Positions 7,835 through 16,940 of a DNA stretch of 64,000 nucleotides are shown in pieces. This DNA is from Candidatus Binatia bacterium. Its GTDB lineage: Bacteria; Desulfobacterota; Binatia; HRBIN30. The translations under genes and the position numbers were made by a program. The stretch's first letter is position 1; every line of letters begins with the position of its first letter. Below the pieces are notes generated by a model that was given only the letters and a program-made list of their open reading frames with translations, was not told where the DNA came from and made no database searches. Location: NCBI GenBank assembly GCA_023150935.1, contig JAKLJW010000016.1:1-64000 (forward strand). The letters are read 5' to 3'.

Positions 7835-8932
7835 ATGGCACGCGACGCTATCGGGGTTCTCGGCGCCACCGGTTACACCGGGCGGCTGATCGTCGACGAA
7901 CTGCGGCGCCAGGGGACCCCGGTCGTCATTGCCGCACGCAATCCCGGGAAGCTGGCGCGCGTCGCTGCCCAGACCGGCTGCGAAAGCCTCGTCGCCGACG
8001 TCAACGACCTCGCCAGCCTCGATCGGCTCACCCAGCGCTGCCGCGTGCTGATTAACACCGCCGGCCCGTTCGTCGACTACGGCGAGCCCGTCGTCCGGGC
8101 CGCCATCGCCAACCGGTGCCACTACGTCGATACGACCGGCGAGCAGCCGTTCATGAAGGCCATGCTGGCCCACGATGCGCCGGCTAGAGAACGCGGCGTA
8201 GCGGTGGTCTCGGCCCTTGCCTTCGAAATCGCGGTCGGCGACTGTGCGACCGCCCTCGCCGGAGCCGGGTTCCGTGAGATCGGCAGCGCGTACCTCACCT
8301 ACGTAACCCGCTTCCATCCCAGCCAGGGAACCCAGCGTACGGTCCTCCGCATGCTGCAAACGACCGGGTACGCCTACGAGGGCGGCGCGTGGATCGAGGC
8401 CACGCCGGCCAGCGTGCTACGGACGGTGGTTTTCCCACCGCCGCTTGGACGCGTTACCGCCGTGAGCTTTCCGGCAGCGGAAGTCATTACCGTCCCACAT
8501 CACCTGCCGGTGCGCGAAGTTCGCGTCTTCATGGCCGTACCGGCCGCCCTTGCGCATGCGGCACACTGGTTCGCGGGGCCACTAACCGCGGCTCTGCGCG
8601 GGCCACTCGGTCGGCTCGCCGCCGGTGTCATCGGCACCGACACCGGCGGACCGAGCGAAGCGACTCGCCACACAGACGATTTCACCATTCTCGTCGAGGT
8701 GCGCGGCGTCCGTGCCGGCGTCGCCGCGGTCGAGCGCCTGCTCGTGCGCGGCCACGATCCGTACGGACTCACCGCTGCGATAGCGGCCACGGGCGCCGCA
8801 CGTATGGCCGCCCCCGGTTACGATCGTTGCGGCGTCCTCCCGCCGGCAGCCGCCTTCGATCCACGCCCGCTGCTCGACGGTCTGTCCGGCGCCGGACTTT
8901 CCTACAAGCGACTCGAAAGCGCCCGAGCTTGA
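7835..8932 (+). CDS. Saccharopine dehydrogenase-like NAD(P)-binding protein (trans-acting enoyl reductase family)
   Basis: A 365-residue protein with an N-terminal Rossmann fold: GVLGATGYTGRLIVDEL carries the GxxGxTG dinucleotide-binding loop, followed by VVIAARNPGKL. A second recognisable block is NTAGPFVDYGEPVV, with HYVDTTGE shortly after, as in the saccharopine reductase-like and mycobacterial trans-acting enoyl reductase group. These enzymes reduce unsaturated lipid intermediates or remain uncharacterised, so the substrate is uncertain. The ATG at 7835 begins the conserved fold only six residues later, so the start is credible. It has no close partner gene; the next gene starts 178 bases downstream. 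It is most likely cytosolic, with hydrophobic stretches in the C-terminal half. Confidence 0.78.
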   Translation: MARDAIGVLGATGYTGRLIVDELRRQGTPVVIAARNPGKLARVAAQTGCESLVADVNDLASLDRLTQRCRVLINTAGPFVDYGEPVVRAAIANRCHYVDTTGEQPFMKAMLAHDAPARERGVAVVSALAFEIAVGDCATALAGAGFREIGSAYLTYVTRFHPSQGTQRTVLRMLQTTGYAYEGGAWIEATPASVLRTVVFPPPLGRVTAVSFPAAEVITVPHHLPVREVRVFMAVPAALAHAAHWFAGPLTAALRGPLGRLAAGVIGTDTGGPSEATRHTDDFTILVEVRGVRAGVAAVERLLVRGHDPYGLTAAIAATGAARMAAPGYDRCGVLPPAAAFDPRPLLDGLSGAGLSYKRLESARA

Positions 8933-9110
8933 CCGCCTGGCCCGCTTGATCCATGAACTCGCAAGTGCCTCCATCCGCGCCGGGAAAAGCGGTGCTCTTT
9001 CGCTCGAACCGAACCGGCCCGGACGAGAAGAAACCCCCCCGGCGGTCCGCGAAGGCCGGCGGTCGCGATCTCCCCGGCGGGAGTTCTTCAGCCGCCAGTT
9101 AGGTCAATAG

Positions 9111-10742
9111 ATGTTCACGTCGCGGCGCCAGGAAACCCGCGGATTCCGCAGCCGGCGATCGATGGTGCTGGCGCAGCGCGGCATGGCTTGCGCCAGTCAG
9201 CCTCTTGCCACGGCCGCCGCCGTTGACCTGCTGCGCCGCGGCGGCAACGCGGTCGACGCCGCGATCGGCGCGGCCGCCGTGCTCGGCGTCGTCGAGCCCT
9301 ACATGACGGGCATCGGCGGCGATTGCTTCATGCTCATCTGGAATGCGGCGGAGGGAAGACTCTACGGACTCAACGGCAGCGGCCGCGCGCCGTCGGGGCT
9401 CACGCCTGAAGTTGTGCGCTCTCGCGGTCACTCCGCCATGCCCTTGCAGGGCATGCTGCCGGTCACCGTTCCCGGCGCCGTCGACGCCTGGGAACAAGCG
9501 CTGCAACGGTTCGGTTCGCAGTCCATGCAAACCGTCCTCGATCCGGCCATATACTATGCGCGCCACGGCTTTCCCGTTTCCGAGATCGTCGCACATCAGT
9601 GGCAGCTCCTGGTCAACCTCGGCGTCCTCCAGCACGCCGACGCCCTGCGGGCGTTCACCGTCGAGGGTCGGGGACCGCGCCTGGGCGAGGTGTTCCGGAT
9701 TCCGTCGCTGGCGGCTTCCCTCGACACGATCGCCGCCGGCGGCGCCGCGGCTTTCTACCGCGGCCCGCTCGCGGCGCAGATAGTCGAGTTCTCGCAAGCC
9801 AACGGCGGCCTGCACACGCTGGAGGACTTCGCGGCGCACACGTCGACCTGGGTCGAGCCGATCGCAACCGACTATCGCGGGTACCGACTGCACGAACTGC
9901 CGCCGAACGGCCAGGGCCTCGCGGCGCTGATTGCCTTGAACATCCTGGAGAATTTCGACCTCGCCGCTCTCGCACCCGAGTCCGCCGATGCCGTGCACTT
10001 GCGCATCGAAGCGGTGAAGCTCGCCTTCGCGGACCGCGATCGTTACATCGCCGATCCCGACCGGGCAGCCGTGCCGGTGGAGGCGCTGCTGTCGAAAGAC
10101 TACGCGCAGGGCCGGGCCGCACTGATCGACCGGCGCAGAGCCGCCAAGCGAGCTCGGCCGGGCAAGGTCGGCACCGGCAGCGATACGGTTTACCTGACCA
10201 CGGCCGACGCCGCGGGCAATGTCGTTTCGCTCATCAACAGCCTGTTCTTCGGCTTCGGCTCCGGGATGGTCGCCGGCGACACCGGCATCGTGCTCCAGAA
10301 CCGGGGTTTCGGTTTCGTCCTGGACCCGGCCCACCCCAACTGCCTGGCGCCGCGCAAGCGGCCGTTCCACACGATCATTCCCGCCATGCTGTGTCGCGAC
10401 GGCCGGCCCATCGTCTCGTTCGGCGTGATGGGCGGCGACGTGCAGCCGCAGGGGCACGTGCAGGTGGTATCGAATCTCGTCGACTACGATCGCAACATCC
10501 AGGAAGCGCTGGATTGGCCGCGCTTCCGCTTTCTGGATACCGACCGCGTAGCCATCGAGGCGGAGGCCGGCCCGGCCGTCGTCAAAGAGCTGGCGGCGCG
10601 CGGGCACGCCGTCGTCGACGAGGCGGTGGCCATGGCGCTCGGCGGCTTCGGCGGGGGACAGGGAATCATGATCGACCCGGCAACCGCCGGTTACTGGGGC
10701 GGTTCCGACCAGCGCAAGGACGGCGCGGCGATGGGGTTTTGA
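9111..10742 (+). CDS. Gamma-glutamyltransferase family Ntn-hydrolase
   Basis: A 543-residue member of the GGT family, which self-cleaves to expose an N-terminal threonine. The large-subunit motifs MACASQPLATAAAVDLLRRG, NAVDAAIGAA and GIGGDCFMLIW are clear. The predicted cleavage site is before T359 in GSDTVYLTTADAAGN, followed by SLINSLFFGFGSGM. The DTVYL form, in place of the TTHLS form of classical GGT, is typical of the YwrD/oxamate-amidohydrolase-like branch, so glutathione may not be the substrate. No signal peptide is evident, which also fits the cytosolic branch. The ATG at 9111 has no good ribosome-binding site; an ATG 14 codons later is an alternative. A long repeat begins at the very next base after its TGA. 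Confidence 0.88.
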   Translation: MFTSRRQETRGFRSRRSMVLAQRGMACASQPLATAAAVDLLRRGGNAVDAAIGAAAVLGVVEPYMTGIGGDCFMLIWNAAEGRLYGLNGSGRAPSGLTPEVVRSRGHSAMPLQGMLPVTVPGAVDAWEQALQRFGSQSMQTVLDPAIYYARHGFPVSEIVAHQWQLLVNLGVLQHADALRAFTVEGRGPRLGEVFRIPSLAASLDTIAAGGAAAFYRGPLAAQIVEFSQANGGLHTLEDFAAHTSTWVEPIATDYRGYRLHELPPNGQGLAALIALNILENFDLAALAPESADAVHLRIEAVKLAFADRDRYIADPDRAAVPVEALLSKDYAQGRAALIDRRRAAKRARPGKVGTGSDTVYLTTADAAGNVVSLINSLFFGFGSGMVAGDTGIVLQNRGFGFVLDPAHPNCLAPRKRPFHTIIPAMLCRDGRPIVSFGVMGGDVQPQGHVQVVSNLVDYDRNIQEALDWPRFRFLDTDRVAIEAEAGPAVVKELAARGHAVVDEAVAMALGGFGGGQGIMIDPATAGYWGGSDQRKDGAAMGF

Positions 10743-10871
10743 GCCACTAGTTCGCGAGTTCGTCGCATGGTGCGAAGAATTTCGGAATGCGGATTTCGGA
10801 TTGCGGACGACGGATTCATGAGTTCCGCAATCCGCATTCCGCAATGGGTCGCGGGCGAAGCCCACGCTGAG
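10743..10871 (+). repeat. Long dispersed repeat R3, copy A, abutting a stop codon
   Basis: 129 bases beginning right after the TGA of the GGT-family gene (GCCACTAGTTCGCGAGTTCG...). It is about 96 percent identical to the reverse complement of 34763-34898, apart from an 8-base insertion (GCAATCCG) in the other copy. Inside, GGAATGCGGATT and AATCCGCATTCC form the arms of a long hairpin around GACGGATTCATGAG. The distal end carries the R2 core GGGCGAAGCCC. Confidence 0.9.
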
Positions 10872-10975
10872 GGGGCGTGAGAGCCTGCGGGAGGAGAGCC
10901 CGCAGCGCCTGCAGCAGGCTCAAGCGTCACGGAACCCTGTCAACCACCCACACGCCCTCAACAAAGGAGGCTCAC

Positions 10976-11590
10976 GTGCTGCTCAACCGAATCGAGACGG
11001 TCATGATGAACAACCCCGTCCGGGCCGCGATTCAACGGCGGTTCGAGGCCGGGCGGCTGTTACGCATGGGGGGCCGCACCCCGCGGGCGCGGGCGCTCGA
11101 AGTCGGCTGCGGGCGCGGCGTCGGCGCGGAGATAGTGCTCGGTGCTTTCGGTGCCGATCGCGTCGACGCCTTCGATCTCGATCCGCGCATGGTGGCTCTG
11201 GCGCGGCAGCGTTTGCGGCGCTGGGGTGAGCGCGTACACGTGAGTGTCGGCGACGTGACTCGGATCGCCGCCGGCGATGGAACGTACGACGCCGTTTTCG
11301 ACTTCGGGATCGTTCATCACGTACCCGACTGGCAGGCGGCCCTCGCCGAGATCTACCGCGTATTGAAGCCCGGGGGACGGTTCTTTGCGGAGGAGGTGCT
11401 CGACCGGTTCATTCTGCACCCCGCCTGGCGGCGTTTGCTGGAGCATCCCACGGAGAACCGCTTCGATCATTCGGGTTTCGTCCGCGGCCTCGAAACGCAA
11501 GGGTTCAAGGTCGTCGCCACGAGGCAGATGTGGGGATGGTTCGGCTGGTTCGTGGCCGACAAGCCCGCTGGCACGACACCCGCAGATTGA
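10976..11590 (+). CDS. Class I SAM-dependent methyltransferase
   Basis: A 204-residue methyltransferase with motif I ALEVGCGRGVGAEI, an acidic residue after strand beta2 (DAFDLD), YDAVFDFGIVHH for motif II and LKPGGRFFAEE for motif III. It is therefore a complete small Rossmann methyltransferase of the UbiE/Methyltransf_11 type, with the substrate unknown. The GTG at 10976 was chosen because AAAGGAGG precedes it; upstream codons in the same frame lie within the repeat-flanking region and are not protein-like. The conserved N-terminal segment LLNRIETVMMNNPVRAA follows at once. It stands alone between the R3 repeat and the convergent yceH. Confidence 0.85.
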   Translation: MLLNRIETVMMNNPVRAAIQRRFEAGRLLRMGGRTPRARALEVGCGRGVGAEIVLGAFGADRVDAFDLDPRMVALARQRLRRWGERVHVSVGDVTRIAAGDGTYDAVFDFGIVHHVPDWQAALAEIYRVLKPGGRFFAEEVLDRFILHPAWRRLLEHPTENRFDHSGFVRGLETQGFKVVATRQMWGWFGWFVADKPAGTTPAD

Positions 11591-11645
11591 GCCGGGTTAT
11601 AGACCACCCCTCCTCACGGCTTTCTCCTGGCGAGGACCAGGGGCG

Positions 11646-12308
11646 CTACGGCGCGGCCGATCCTTTCCGCTCCGAGGCCAACTGTTCCACCGCTGCGCGC
11701 AAGCGTTGCACCTCGGCTTCGAGTGCGGTGACCCGCGCGGCCAAATCGTTATCCGCACTGGGCGCCAGCGCCGCCGCCGCGTATGCGCCCGGAGACGGAT
11801 CGAGGGGGTGCAAGTCGGGGCTGAGCAGTTGCACATAACGCTCGGCACGCGAGCCGGGCAGCGGCGCCAGGCGCCGAACGAAACTGCGGTCGATGAGCAT
11901 CGAGAGGATTGTCGCCAACCGATCGAGACTTTCGATGCTCACCATGCGCCCCGCCCGCACGCGCAACTCCCCCGGTGACTGCGGACCGCGCATCAGTAGT
12001 TCGGCGATAACGGCGAGGCCGGCGGCATCGAGTCCGAGGGCGTCCTTCCCGCTATGACAGAACTTCTCGACGCGGCTGTTACCGGGGTAGACCTTGCGCG
12101 CCAGTGCCCGCCGTACCAGCCGTTCGAGTGCGTCCTCGACGTCCGGCATCTCCAGCGTCAGCACCGGATCGCGGTTGGCTTTCTGGTTGGCTCCGTTGGT
12201 GGCAGCATTGACCGACAGCGGATACTGGTCGGGGGTCGTTAGTGACTTCTCTATGAGGACTCCGAACAACCGGGCTTCGAGCGGATCGAGGGGGGAATCG
12301 AGGGCCAT
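11646..12308 (-). CDS. yceH: YceH family protein (DUF480)
   Basis: A 220-residue member of the YceH/DUF480 family, which consists of two winged-helix domains and has no established biochemical role. The family start is clear: LDPLEARLFGVLIEKSLTTP, then QYPLSVNAATNGANQK, and the central LLMRGPQSPGELRVRAGRM. The C-terminus ends in an Ala/Leu-rich segment (DLAARVTALEAEVQRLRAAV) that is likely a short coiled coil for dimerisation, as in other members. It is convergent with the methyltransferase gene (55-base gap) and divergent from the transporter at 12424. It is complete and of normal length. Confidence 0.88.
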   Translation of the reverse strand: MALDSPLDPLEARLFGVLIEKSLTTPDQYPLSVNAATNGANQKANRDPVLTLEMPDVEDALERLVRRALARKVYPGNSRVEKFCHSGKDALGLDAAGLAVIAELLMRGPQSPGELRVRAGRMVSIESLDRLATILSMLIDRSFVRRLAPLPGSRAERYVQLLSPDLHPLDPSPGAYAAAALAPSADNDLAARVTALEAEVQRLRAAVEQLASERKGSAAP

Positions 12309-12423
12309 GCGAGCACGCTAGCAGAAAGCCGGTGGCGGCTGGAACCGGGCCGGGGGCTTGGTGGGCAGATCGCCGGGTGGTAACGCCGCTTCGCTCTTGC
12401 GGCCGGCGTGATAGAAAGCCCGT

Positions 12424-13788
12424 GTGGTTGCGACTGAGGGTACGCGGCTGTCAGAAGCGCTGCCGCCGCGGGTTAAGTCGGTTTTCGCGCTCGGGGACCA
12501 CACCCTCAACCTGACGCTGTCGGCGCTGTCGCTCTTCTACCTCTACTACCTGTCCGAGTTCGTCGGCTTGCGGCCGTCGCTGGCCTCGGTCGTGTTGCTG
12601 ATCGGACGCTGTGTCGACGCCTTTGCCGACCCGATGATGGGCAGGCTGTCGGACCACACCCACTGGCGGCGCGGGAGACGGCGCCCGTACTTCCTTATCG
12701 GAGCAGTGCCGTTTGGCGTCAGCTTCGCCTTGCTATGGGTGGACTACCCGGTCGAGTCGCAACTGGCGAAGTTCGCCATCTACTCGATCGTCTACCTGCT
12801 CCACAGCCTCACTTCGACGGTCCTCGCCGTGCCGTACATGGCACTGTTGCCCGAGTTAACGCTCGATTATCAGGAACGCACCTCCGTCAACACTTACCGG
12901 GCGATCGCCTCGGTGCTCGGGACGCTGGTGCCCGCAGTAGCTTTTCGTCCGCTGGCCGAGGCGTTCGGTGGCGGCGCGGCGGGGTTCGCATGGACCGGTG
13001 CGCTGGCGGGTCTGTGGGTGGTGTTGCCGTGGTTCGCGATCTACCGAACCACGTGGGAACGTCCGGGCTTTCAGCAACGCGCGACGCGTCTGAGTTTCAG
13101 CGCGGGAATGCGGGCGCTGGTCGCCCACGCCGCATATCGACGACTGGCGGGGTTGTACCTGTGCAGTCGCATTGCCATGGACGTGGTTTCCGCCATCTTC
13201 ATCTTCTACTTCGAGTACTGGCTGCGGCGGCCGGGCGACTTCGAGGTGAGTCTGCTGCTCTTGCTGCTGACCGTGGTGGCGTCGTTGCCATTATGGTTGC
13301 GCTGGTCGCATTTCCGCGACAAGGGCAGCATTTTCATCGTCGGCACGACGTGGTGGATTGCGGTTTCGTTGGCGATGTTCTTCGTCTTGCCGAGCACGCC
13401 GCGCTGGGTGGTGTTTGCGGTGTCGATGTTGGCGGGCGTCGGATACGCCGTGGCAGACATGATGCCGTGGTCAATGCTCGGGGAGGCGATGGACGACGAC
13501 GAGCTGCGCACGGGCGAGCGGCGGGAAGGGCTGTACGCGGGCTTCTTCACATTTCTGCGCAAGCTCGGTGGGGCCAGTGCCGTAACCGTTGCCGGGGTTG
13601 CCCTCGAGCTGGCCGGATTCGTCGGCGGGCAGCCGCAACCCGAGTCGGCATTGCTGGCCATTCGCATCCTGACCGCGATCGTCCCGGCGGCTTTTCTGGT
13701 CGGCGCCGTGGTGCTGGCCATTGGCTACCCGATTACTCGCGCGCGCCACGCGGAAATCCTGCGGCAGCTCGGTTTGCGCCAGACCTGA
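12424..13788 (+). CDS. GPH-type MFS transporter (sugar/cation symporter family)
   Basis: A 454-residue integral membrane protein with about 12 hydrophobic segments. The N-terminal signature FADPMMGRLSDHTHWRRGRR between the second and third helices, with RRPYFLIGAVPFG after it, is that of the glycoside-pentoside-hexuronide:cation symporter family (MelB-like). The conserved block GVGYAVADMMPWSMLGEAMD then DDELRTGERREG, also typical of the family, is in the second half. The start is a GTG at 12424, followed by a short hydrophilic head before KSVFALGDHTLN. No sugar-catabolic gene is near, so the substrate is open; related proteins in non-saccharolytic bacteria are of unknown specificity. Confidence 0.85.
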   Translation: MVATEGTRLSEALPPRVKSVFALGDHTLNLTLSALSLFYLYYLSEFVGLRPSLASVVLLIGRCVDAFADPMMGRLSDHTHWRRGRRRPYFLIGAVPFGVSFALLWVDYPVESQLAKFAIYSIVYLLHSLTSTVLAVPYMALLPELTLDYQERTSVNTYRAIASVLGTLVPAVAFRPLAEAFGGGAAGFAWTGALAGLWVVLPWFAIYRTTWERPGFQQRATRLSFSAGMRALVAHAAYRRLAGLYLCSRIAMDVVSAIFIFYFEYWLRRPGDFEVSLLLLLLTVVASLPLWLRWSHFRDKGSIFIVGTTWWIAVSLAMFFVLPSTPRWVVFAVSMLAGVGYAVADMMPWSMLGEAMDDDELRTGERREGLYAGFFTFLRKLGGASAVTVAGVALELAGFVGGQPQPESALLAIRILTAIVPAAFLVGAVVLAIGYPITRARHAEILRQLGLRQT

Positions 13789-13843
13789 TCTACGATTTCC
13801 CCGGGTGCGCGGGCGGCGCGAAGAAATCGGATGAGGCATGGGT

Positions 13844-13882
13844 GGTCAGGTCATGGGTTGCGGACACCAGCCCACGCTGAGG
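13844..13882 (+). repeat. Dispersed repeat R2 copy
   Basis: GGTCAGGTCATGGGTTGCGG then ACACCAGCCCACGCTGAG. It is the same 38-39 base unit as 5311-5348 and lies in the gap between the convergent transporter and dockerin-protein genes, 56 bases after the transporter stop. Confidence 0.55.
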
Positions 13883-13981
13883 TCATTGAGGGGCACTGGC
13901 CCACCGATCGTCCCGAGTAACCGCCGTCTTCTCAGGCGGCGTATCGAGGGACGGCTCGACCCCCGCGGCACCGGTACCCGC

Positions 13982-15820
13982 TTACGGCGGCATGACCCGG
14001 ACCACGAACTGTCGGGGCGGACCGGGGTTGCCCTCTTCGTCCAGCAAACGGACGGTGATCCGGGTGTCGCCGTCGGGGAAACGGAACGCCCGATCGACCG
14101 GGCCGCCGCAAAACTGCACCGTGGTATCGTCGTGAACGAAACCGTACTCCTCGGAGGGTAGAAACTTCACGCAGGCTTCGTTGCGGCGCCGGCCGGCGGG
14201 CGAGCCGGTTCCGTCGAGGAATCGGCAGGAGAGATCGTTCATGCTGCCGATCAGCGTCTCGTCGAGCGGCTCGAACCCCGGCGGATCCACCGCCGGCACA
14301 CCACCGGCCGTCGACCCGATCCGATCGCAGACCGCGGCACTGCCGTTACCCAGGGCGCGGTCCACCTGAATCTGCAAGTCTGACGGCACCGTCGCTCTGT
14401 CGAGATAGGTCGACCGGCCCACAGGCAGGCCACTGGCTCCCGGAGCGCCTTCGACGATCAGCAAGAAGCCGGTCCCGCCGGGACGGACATAAATGGGCAG
14501 GTCTTCGCCGACGGGCTCTTCCGCGGGCACGAGGGAGTCGTCCGATCTGGTGAGGCCGACGAAGGTCACCACGGGCCCGCGCGGGCCTTCGGGAGTTGGC
14601 GTGGGAATCGGGGTTGGCGTGCGCGTGCGCGTACCGGTGGCGGTCGGTGTCCGCGTGCGCGTCGGCGTCGGCGTGCGGGTACCCGTCCGGGTGGCGGTTG
14701 GCGTTACGGTACGCGTTGCCGTCGGCGTGCGGGTTGCCGTCCGCGTCGCTGTGGCGGTCGGGCCGGTCGGCGTCACCGTCGGCGTGCCGCGGGTGGGCGT
14801 GCGCGTCGGGGTGACGGTGACCGTTGCCGTGCGTGTTGGGCCGGCGGGGGTACGGGAAGGAGTTCGGGTTGCCGAGGCTGTCATGGTCCGCGGCGGCGTA
14901 ACGGTTGCCGTTCCGGTGCGCGTAACGGTGGCGGTCGGCGCCGGGATGGCGGTACGAGTGGCGGTCGGCACGGGGGTGAAAGTTCTTGGCGGCCCGCCGC
15001 CGACCCGGACGAAAAACTGGGATAGCGGTCCGAGATGACCGGCGGTGTCCCGCACCCGTACGCTGACCAGCGTATCGCCGGGAGGGAATGCGAGGGAGCT
15101 ATCGACGACCGCCGCCGAGCAGAACTGCAGTGAGGATCCGGTTCCGGCGAAGGCGAAATCGCCAAAGCGGTCGACGGTACAGGCGGTACGAGGGGCGGTG
15201 TTGACCCCGAAACGACATGCCAGATCGTTCAGTGCATCGGTGACCGGTTGCGAGCCGCCGAAGTCCGGGGGACGCACGGGCGGGACTCCTTCGTCGCACA
15301 CTGCCGGCGAGCCGTTGCCCAGCGCACGGGTGGTCTGGAGTTGTAGATCGGGACGCCCGCCGGGATCGTCCGGCACGCGACCGAACGTAACTTGTCCCGG
15401 CGGCAAGCCGCTGAGGCCCGCCGCGGCTTCGACGAAGATCCGGAAACCGCGTCCGGTTGCACTGAAGAACACCGGGCGGCCGCCCAGGTTGCCCAGCGGG
15501 GAGACGGTCGCGCCGTCGGCCGCCGCAAGGCCGACTGCGGTGAGTCGTGGACCCGCCGCGTCGAGCAGAGACAGGAGGGCCGTGGTATCGCCGGCGCCGA
15601 GCCGGCCGTCGCCGTTCACGTCGGCGTCGCAGGCCGGGATCGCCCGCTGCATCAGGGCAGCGAGCAAGGCGTCCAGGTCGGCCGCATCGACCTTGTGGTC
15701 GCAGGTCAGATCGCCGATCGGATGCGCGTTCGCCGCCAGCGCACGCGCGAACAGGAGGAGGGTGACGAGCACCGCCGGCAGCCGGCGGCCAGCCATGCGG
15801 CGCCGCGCCGCGGCCCTCAC
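13982..15820 (-). CDS. Secreted dockerin-like protein with a duplicated domain and a Thr/Pro/Arg linker
   Basis: A 612-residue exported protein of unknown function. A signal peptide ([20 protein letters not shown] from residue 9) is followed at ~36-90 by two calcium-binding dockerin/EF-type repeats ([37 protein letters not shown]). Next comes a ~180-residue domain (about 92-273), a Thr/Pro/Arg linker at ~275-420, and a second copy of the same domain (about 430-612). The two copies share [21 protein letters not shown] and GDT-(V/I)-VR with QFxVRV at the end, with cysteines at matching places. The domain is not one I recognise. The GTG start at 15820 overlaps the stop of the upstream gene in GTGA, so the two are translationally coupled; the ATG eight codons later would give a cleaner signal peptide. 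Confidence 0.8.
   Translation of the reverse strand: MRAAARRRMAGRRLPAVLVTLLLFARALAANAHPIGDLTCDHKVDAADLDALLAALMQRAIPACDADVNGDGRLGAGDTTALLSLLDAAGPRLTAVGLAAADGATVSPLGNLGGRPVFFSATGRGFRIFVEAAAGLSGLPPGQVTFGRVPDDPGGRPDLQLQTTRALGNGSPAVCDEGVPPVRPPDFGGSQPVTDALNDLACRFGVNTAPRTACTVDRFGDFAFAGTGSSLQFCSAAVVDSSLAFPPGDTLVSVRVRDTAGHLGPLSQFFVRVGGGPPRTFTPVPTATRTAIPAPTATVTRTGTATVTPPRTMTASATRTPSRTPAGPTRTATVTVTPTRTPTRGTPTVTPTGPTATATRTATRTPTATRTVTPTATRTGTRTPTPTRTRTPTATGTRTRTPTPIPTPTPEGPRGPVVTFVGLTRSDDSLVPAEEPVGEDLPIYVRPGGTGFLLIVEGAPGASGLPVGRSTYLDRATVPSDLQIQVDRALGNGSAAVCDRIGSTAGGVPAVDPPGFEPLDETLIGSMNDLSCRFLDGTGSPAGRRRNEACVKFLPSEEYGFVHDDTTVQFCGGPVDRAFRFPDGDTRITVRLLDEEGNPGPPRQFVVRVMPP
14590..15000 (-). repeat. Low-complexity tandem repeat encoding a Thr/Pro/Arg linker
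   Basis: A run of short imperfect repeats of the type ACNCGNACGCCNACN on the coding strand, which gives TPTRTPT-like peptide. It lies inside the dockerin-like gene between its two homologous domains. Such tracts vary in length between strains by slippage. Confidence 0.8.
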
Positions 15821-16737
15821 CCGACCGCCGGCGTGCGCTGCACCACGCCGGCAGGCGCGGTCTCGCCCACCACAACGCCGCCCTCTGCCAGGACGCGGCG
15901 GAGTTGCTCGACACTAATGGTACGGACCACGCGACGGCGGAGCAGCGCCGTCTGAAGGCTATGGATGGTCCACACCGTACGTCGACTCGCGTACTTCTTC
16001 GGATCGTCGGTGGCGATATGCAAAATGGCGCGGCGCACGCCCGGCGTCAGAGTCCCCTGCGTCGCCAGCGTCTGCAGGCCGAGGATACCGTGGCGGCGGA
16101 ACCGCCGCAGCCAGCGTCGCACCGTCTCCGGGCCGATATGCAGAGCCGCGGCGATTTCCTGTTCGTTCAGCCCACGGCTGCTCGCCAGGACAATCTGGGC
16201 CCGCAAGGCGCGGTCCGCCCGCCGTCCCTTGGCCAGACTCTCCAGTGCACGCATCACCTCGGGGCTGAGCGCTTTCATCGGCCGGGCCGCTCGACGCCAT
16301 AAGGCGGGCGGCAGCGGCAGTCCGCGCAGCAACTGGCGCAGACCTTCGACGCTGATGGTGTCGACCACGCCGCGGCGCATCAGATACACACGCAGTCGCC
16401 GCAATGACCACTCGGGATAGGGTTCGCCGACGTTAGTCGGCGAGTGCATGGCGACGCGGGCGATTTCGTCGCGCACGGCATCGGTGAAGGCAACGTTCTT
16501 CGGCCGTCCCGCGCTGGCGTGCGCCAATCCGCGCAACCCCAGGTCCTCGAAACGTCGCAGGCAGTTCCGGATGGTGTTGGGATGCACACCGACCCGTTCG
16601 GCCACGGCGGGAATCGACAAACCGCTTGCCCGTCCGAGCACGATCCGCGCGTGGCGCGCGACATTCGGGGGGCCCTCGCCCGCCAGCCATTCGAGTTCTG
16701 CATGCAACGCCGGTGTCAGTTTCAGTCCGTTGGCCAT
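15817..16737 (-). CDS. Double helix-turn-helix protein derived from an IS630-type transposase head
   Basis: A 306-residue protein built from two copies of the same ~140-residue DNA-binding module. Module 1 (about 1-145) has the helix-turn-helix [20 protein letters not shown], then GLRGL and the connector [20 protein letters not shown]. Module 2 (about 155-290) has [25 protein letters not shown] and the equivalent [20 protein letters not shown]. The order helix-turn-helix, glycine-rich wing, then a second helix pair ending in (V/I)SVE-x-LR-x-(L/V)L is that of the N-terminal head of IS630-type transposases. The DDE catalytic domain is absent from both halves. The stop codon overlaps the start of the dockerin-like gene (GTGA). 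It could act as a repressor or a structural DNA-binding protein; this is inference. Confidence 0.75.
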   Translation of the reverse strand: MANGLKLTPALHAELEWLAGEGPPNVARHARIVLGRASGLSIPAVAERVGVHPNTIRNCLRRFEDLGLRGLAHASAGRPKNVAFTDAVRDEIARVAMHSPTNVGEPYPEWSLRRLRVYLMRRGVVDTISVEGLRQLLRGLPLPPALWRRAARPMKALSPEVMRALESLAKGRRADRALRAQIVLASSRGLNEQEIAAALHIGPETVRRWLRRFRRHGILGLQTLATQGTLTPGVRRAILHIATDDPKKYASRRTVWTIHSLQTALLRRRVVRTISVEQLRRVLAEGGVVVGETAPAGVVQRTPAVG

Positions 16738-16842
16738 GATGTGTCACTCTACGTGGGTGTTAGAATCCTCCAGACTGTCCAGATAATAGTGGGTCCCGCC
16801 GAAAGCCGCAACCCCGGAACGCTTGCCCCTCGCGAATATCCC

Positions 16843-16871
16843 TTTGACCTCGCGAGCGATTACGGGTTATG
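16843..16871 (+). promoter_or_regulatory. Possible sigma70-type promoter of the E1/E2 operon
   Basis: TTGACC at 16843-16848 followed after 17 bases by TTATGC. The -35 is five of six to consensus, while the -10 is poor. It lies about 70 bases before the E1alpha start codon, in the only plausible promoter space between the divergent HTH gene and the operon. Confidence 0.25.
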
Positions 16872-16940
16872 CGGTTGGGTTGACTGTCGCCGGCCGCTCG
16901 CGAAGGCGGCGCCGGTAACGCCACTCACGAGGAGACTGCG

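Noticed and set aside
14590..15000. CRISPR-like or satellite array
   Set aside because: The repetition is in-frame low-complexity Thr/Pro/Arg coding sequence, with no constant repeat and unique spacers.
15817..16737. Complete insertion sequence around the double-HTH gene
   Set aside because: No DDE domain, terminal inverted repeats or target-site duplication seen; adjacent dockerin gene overlaps its stop.
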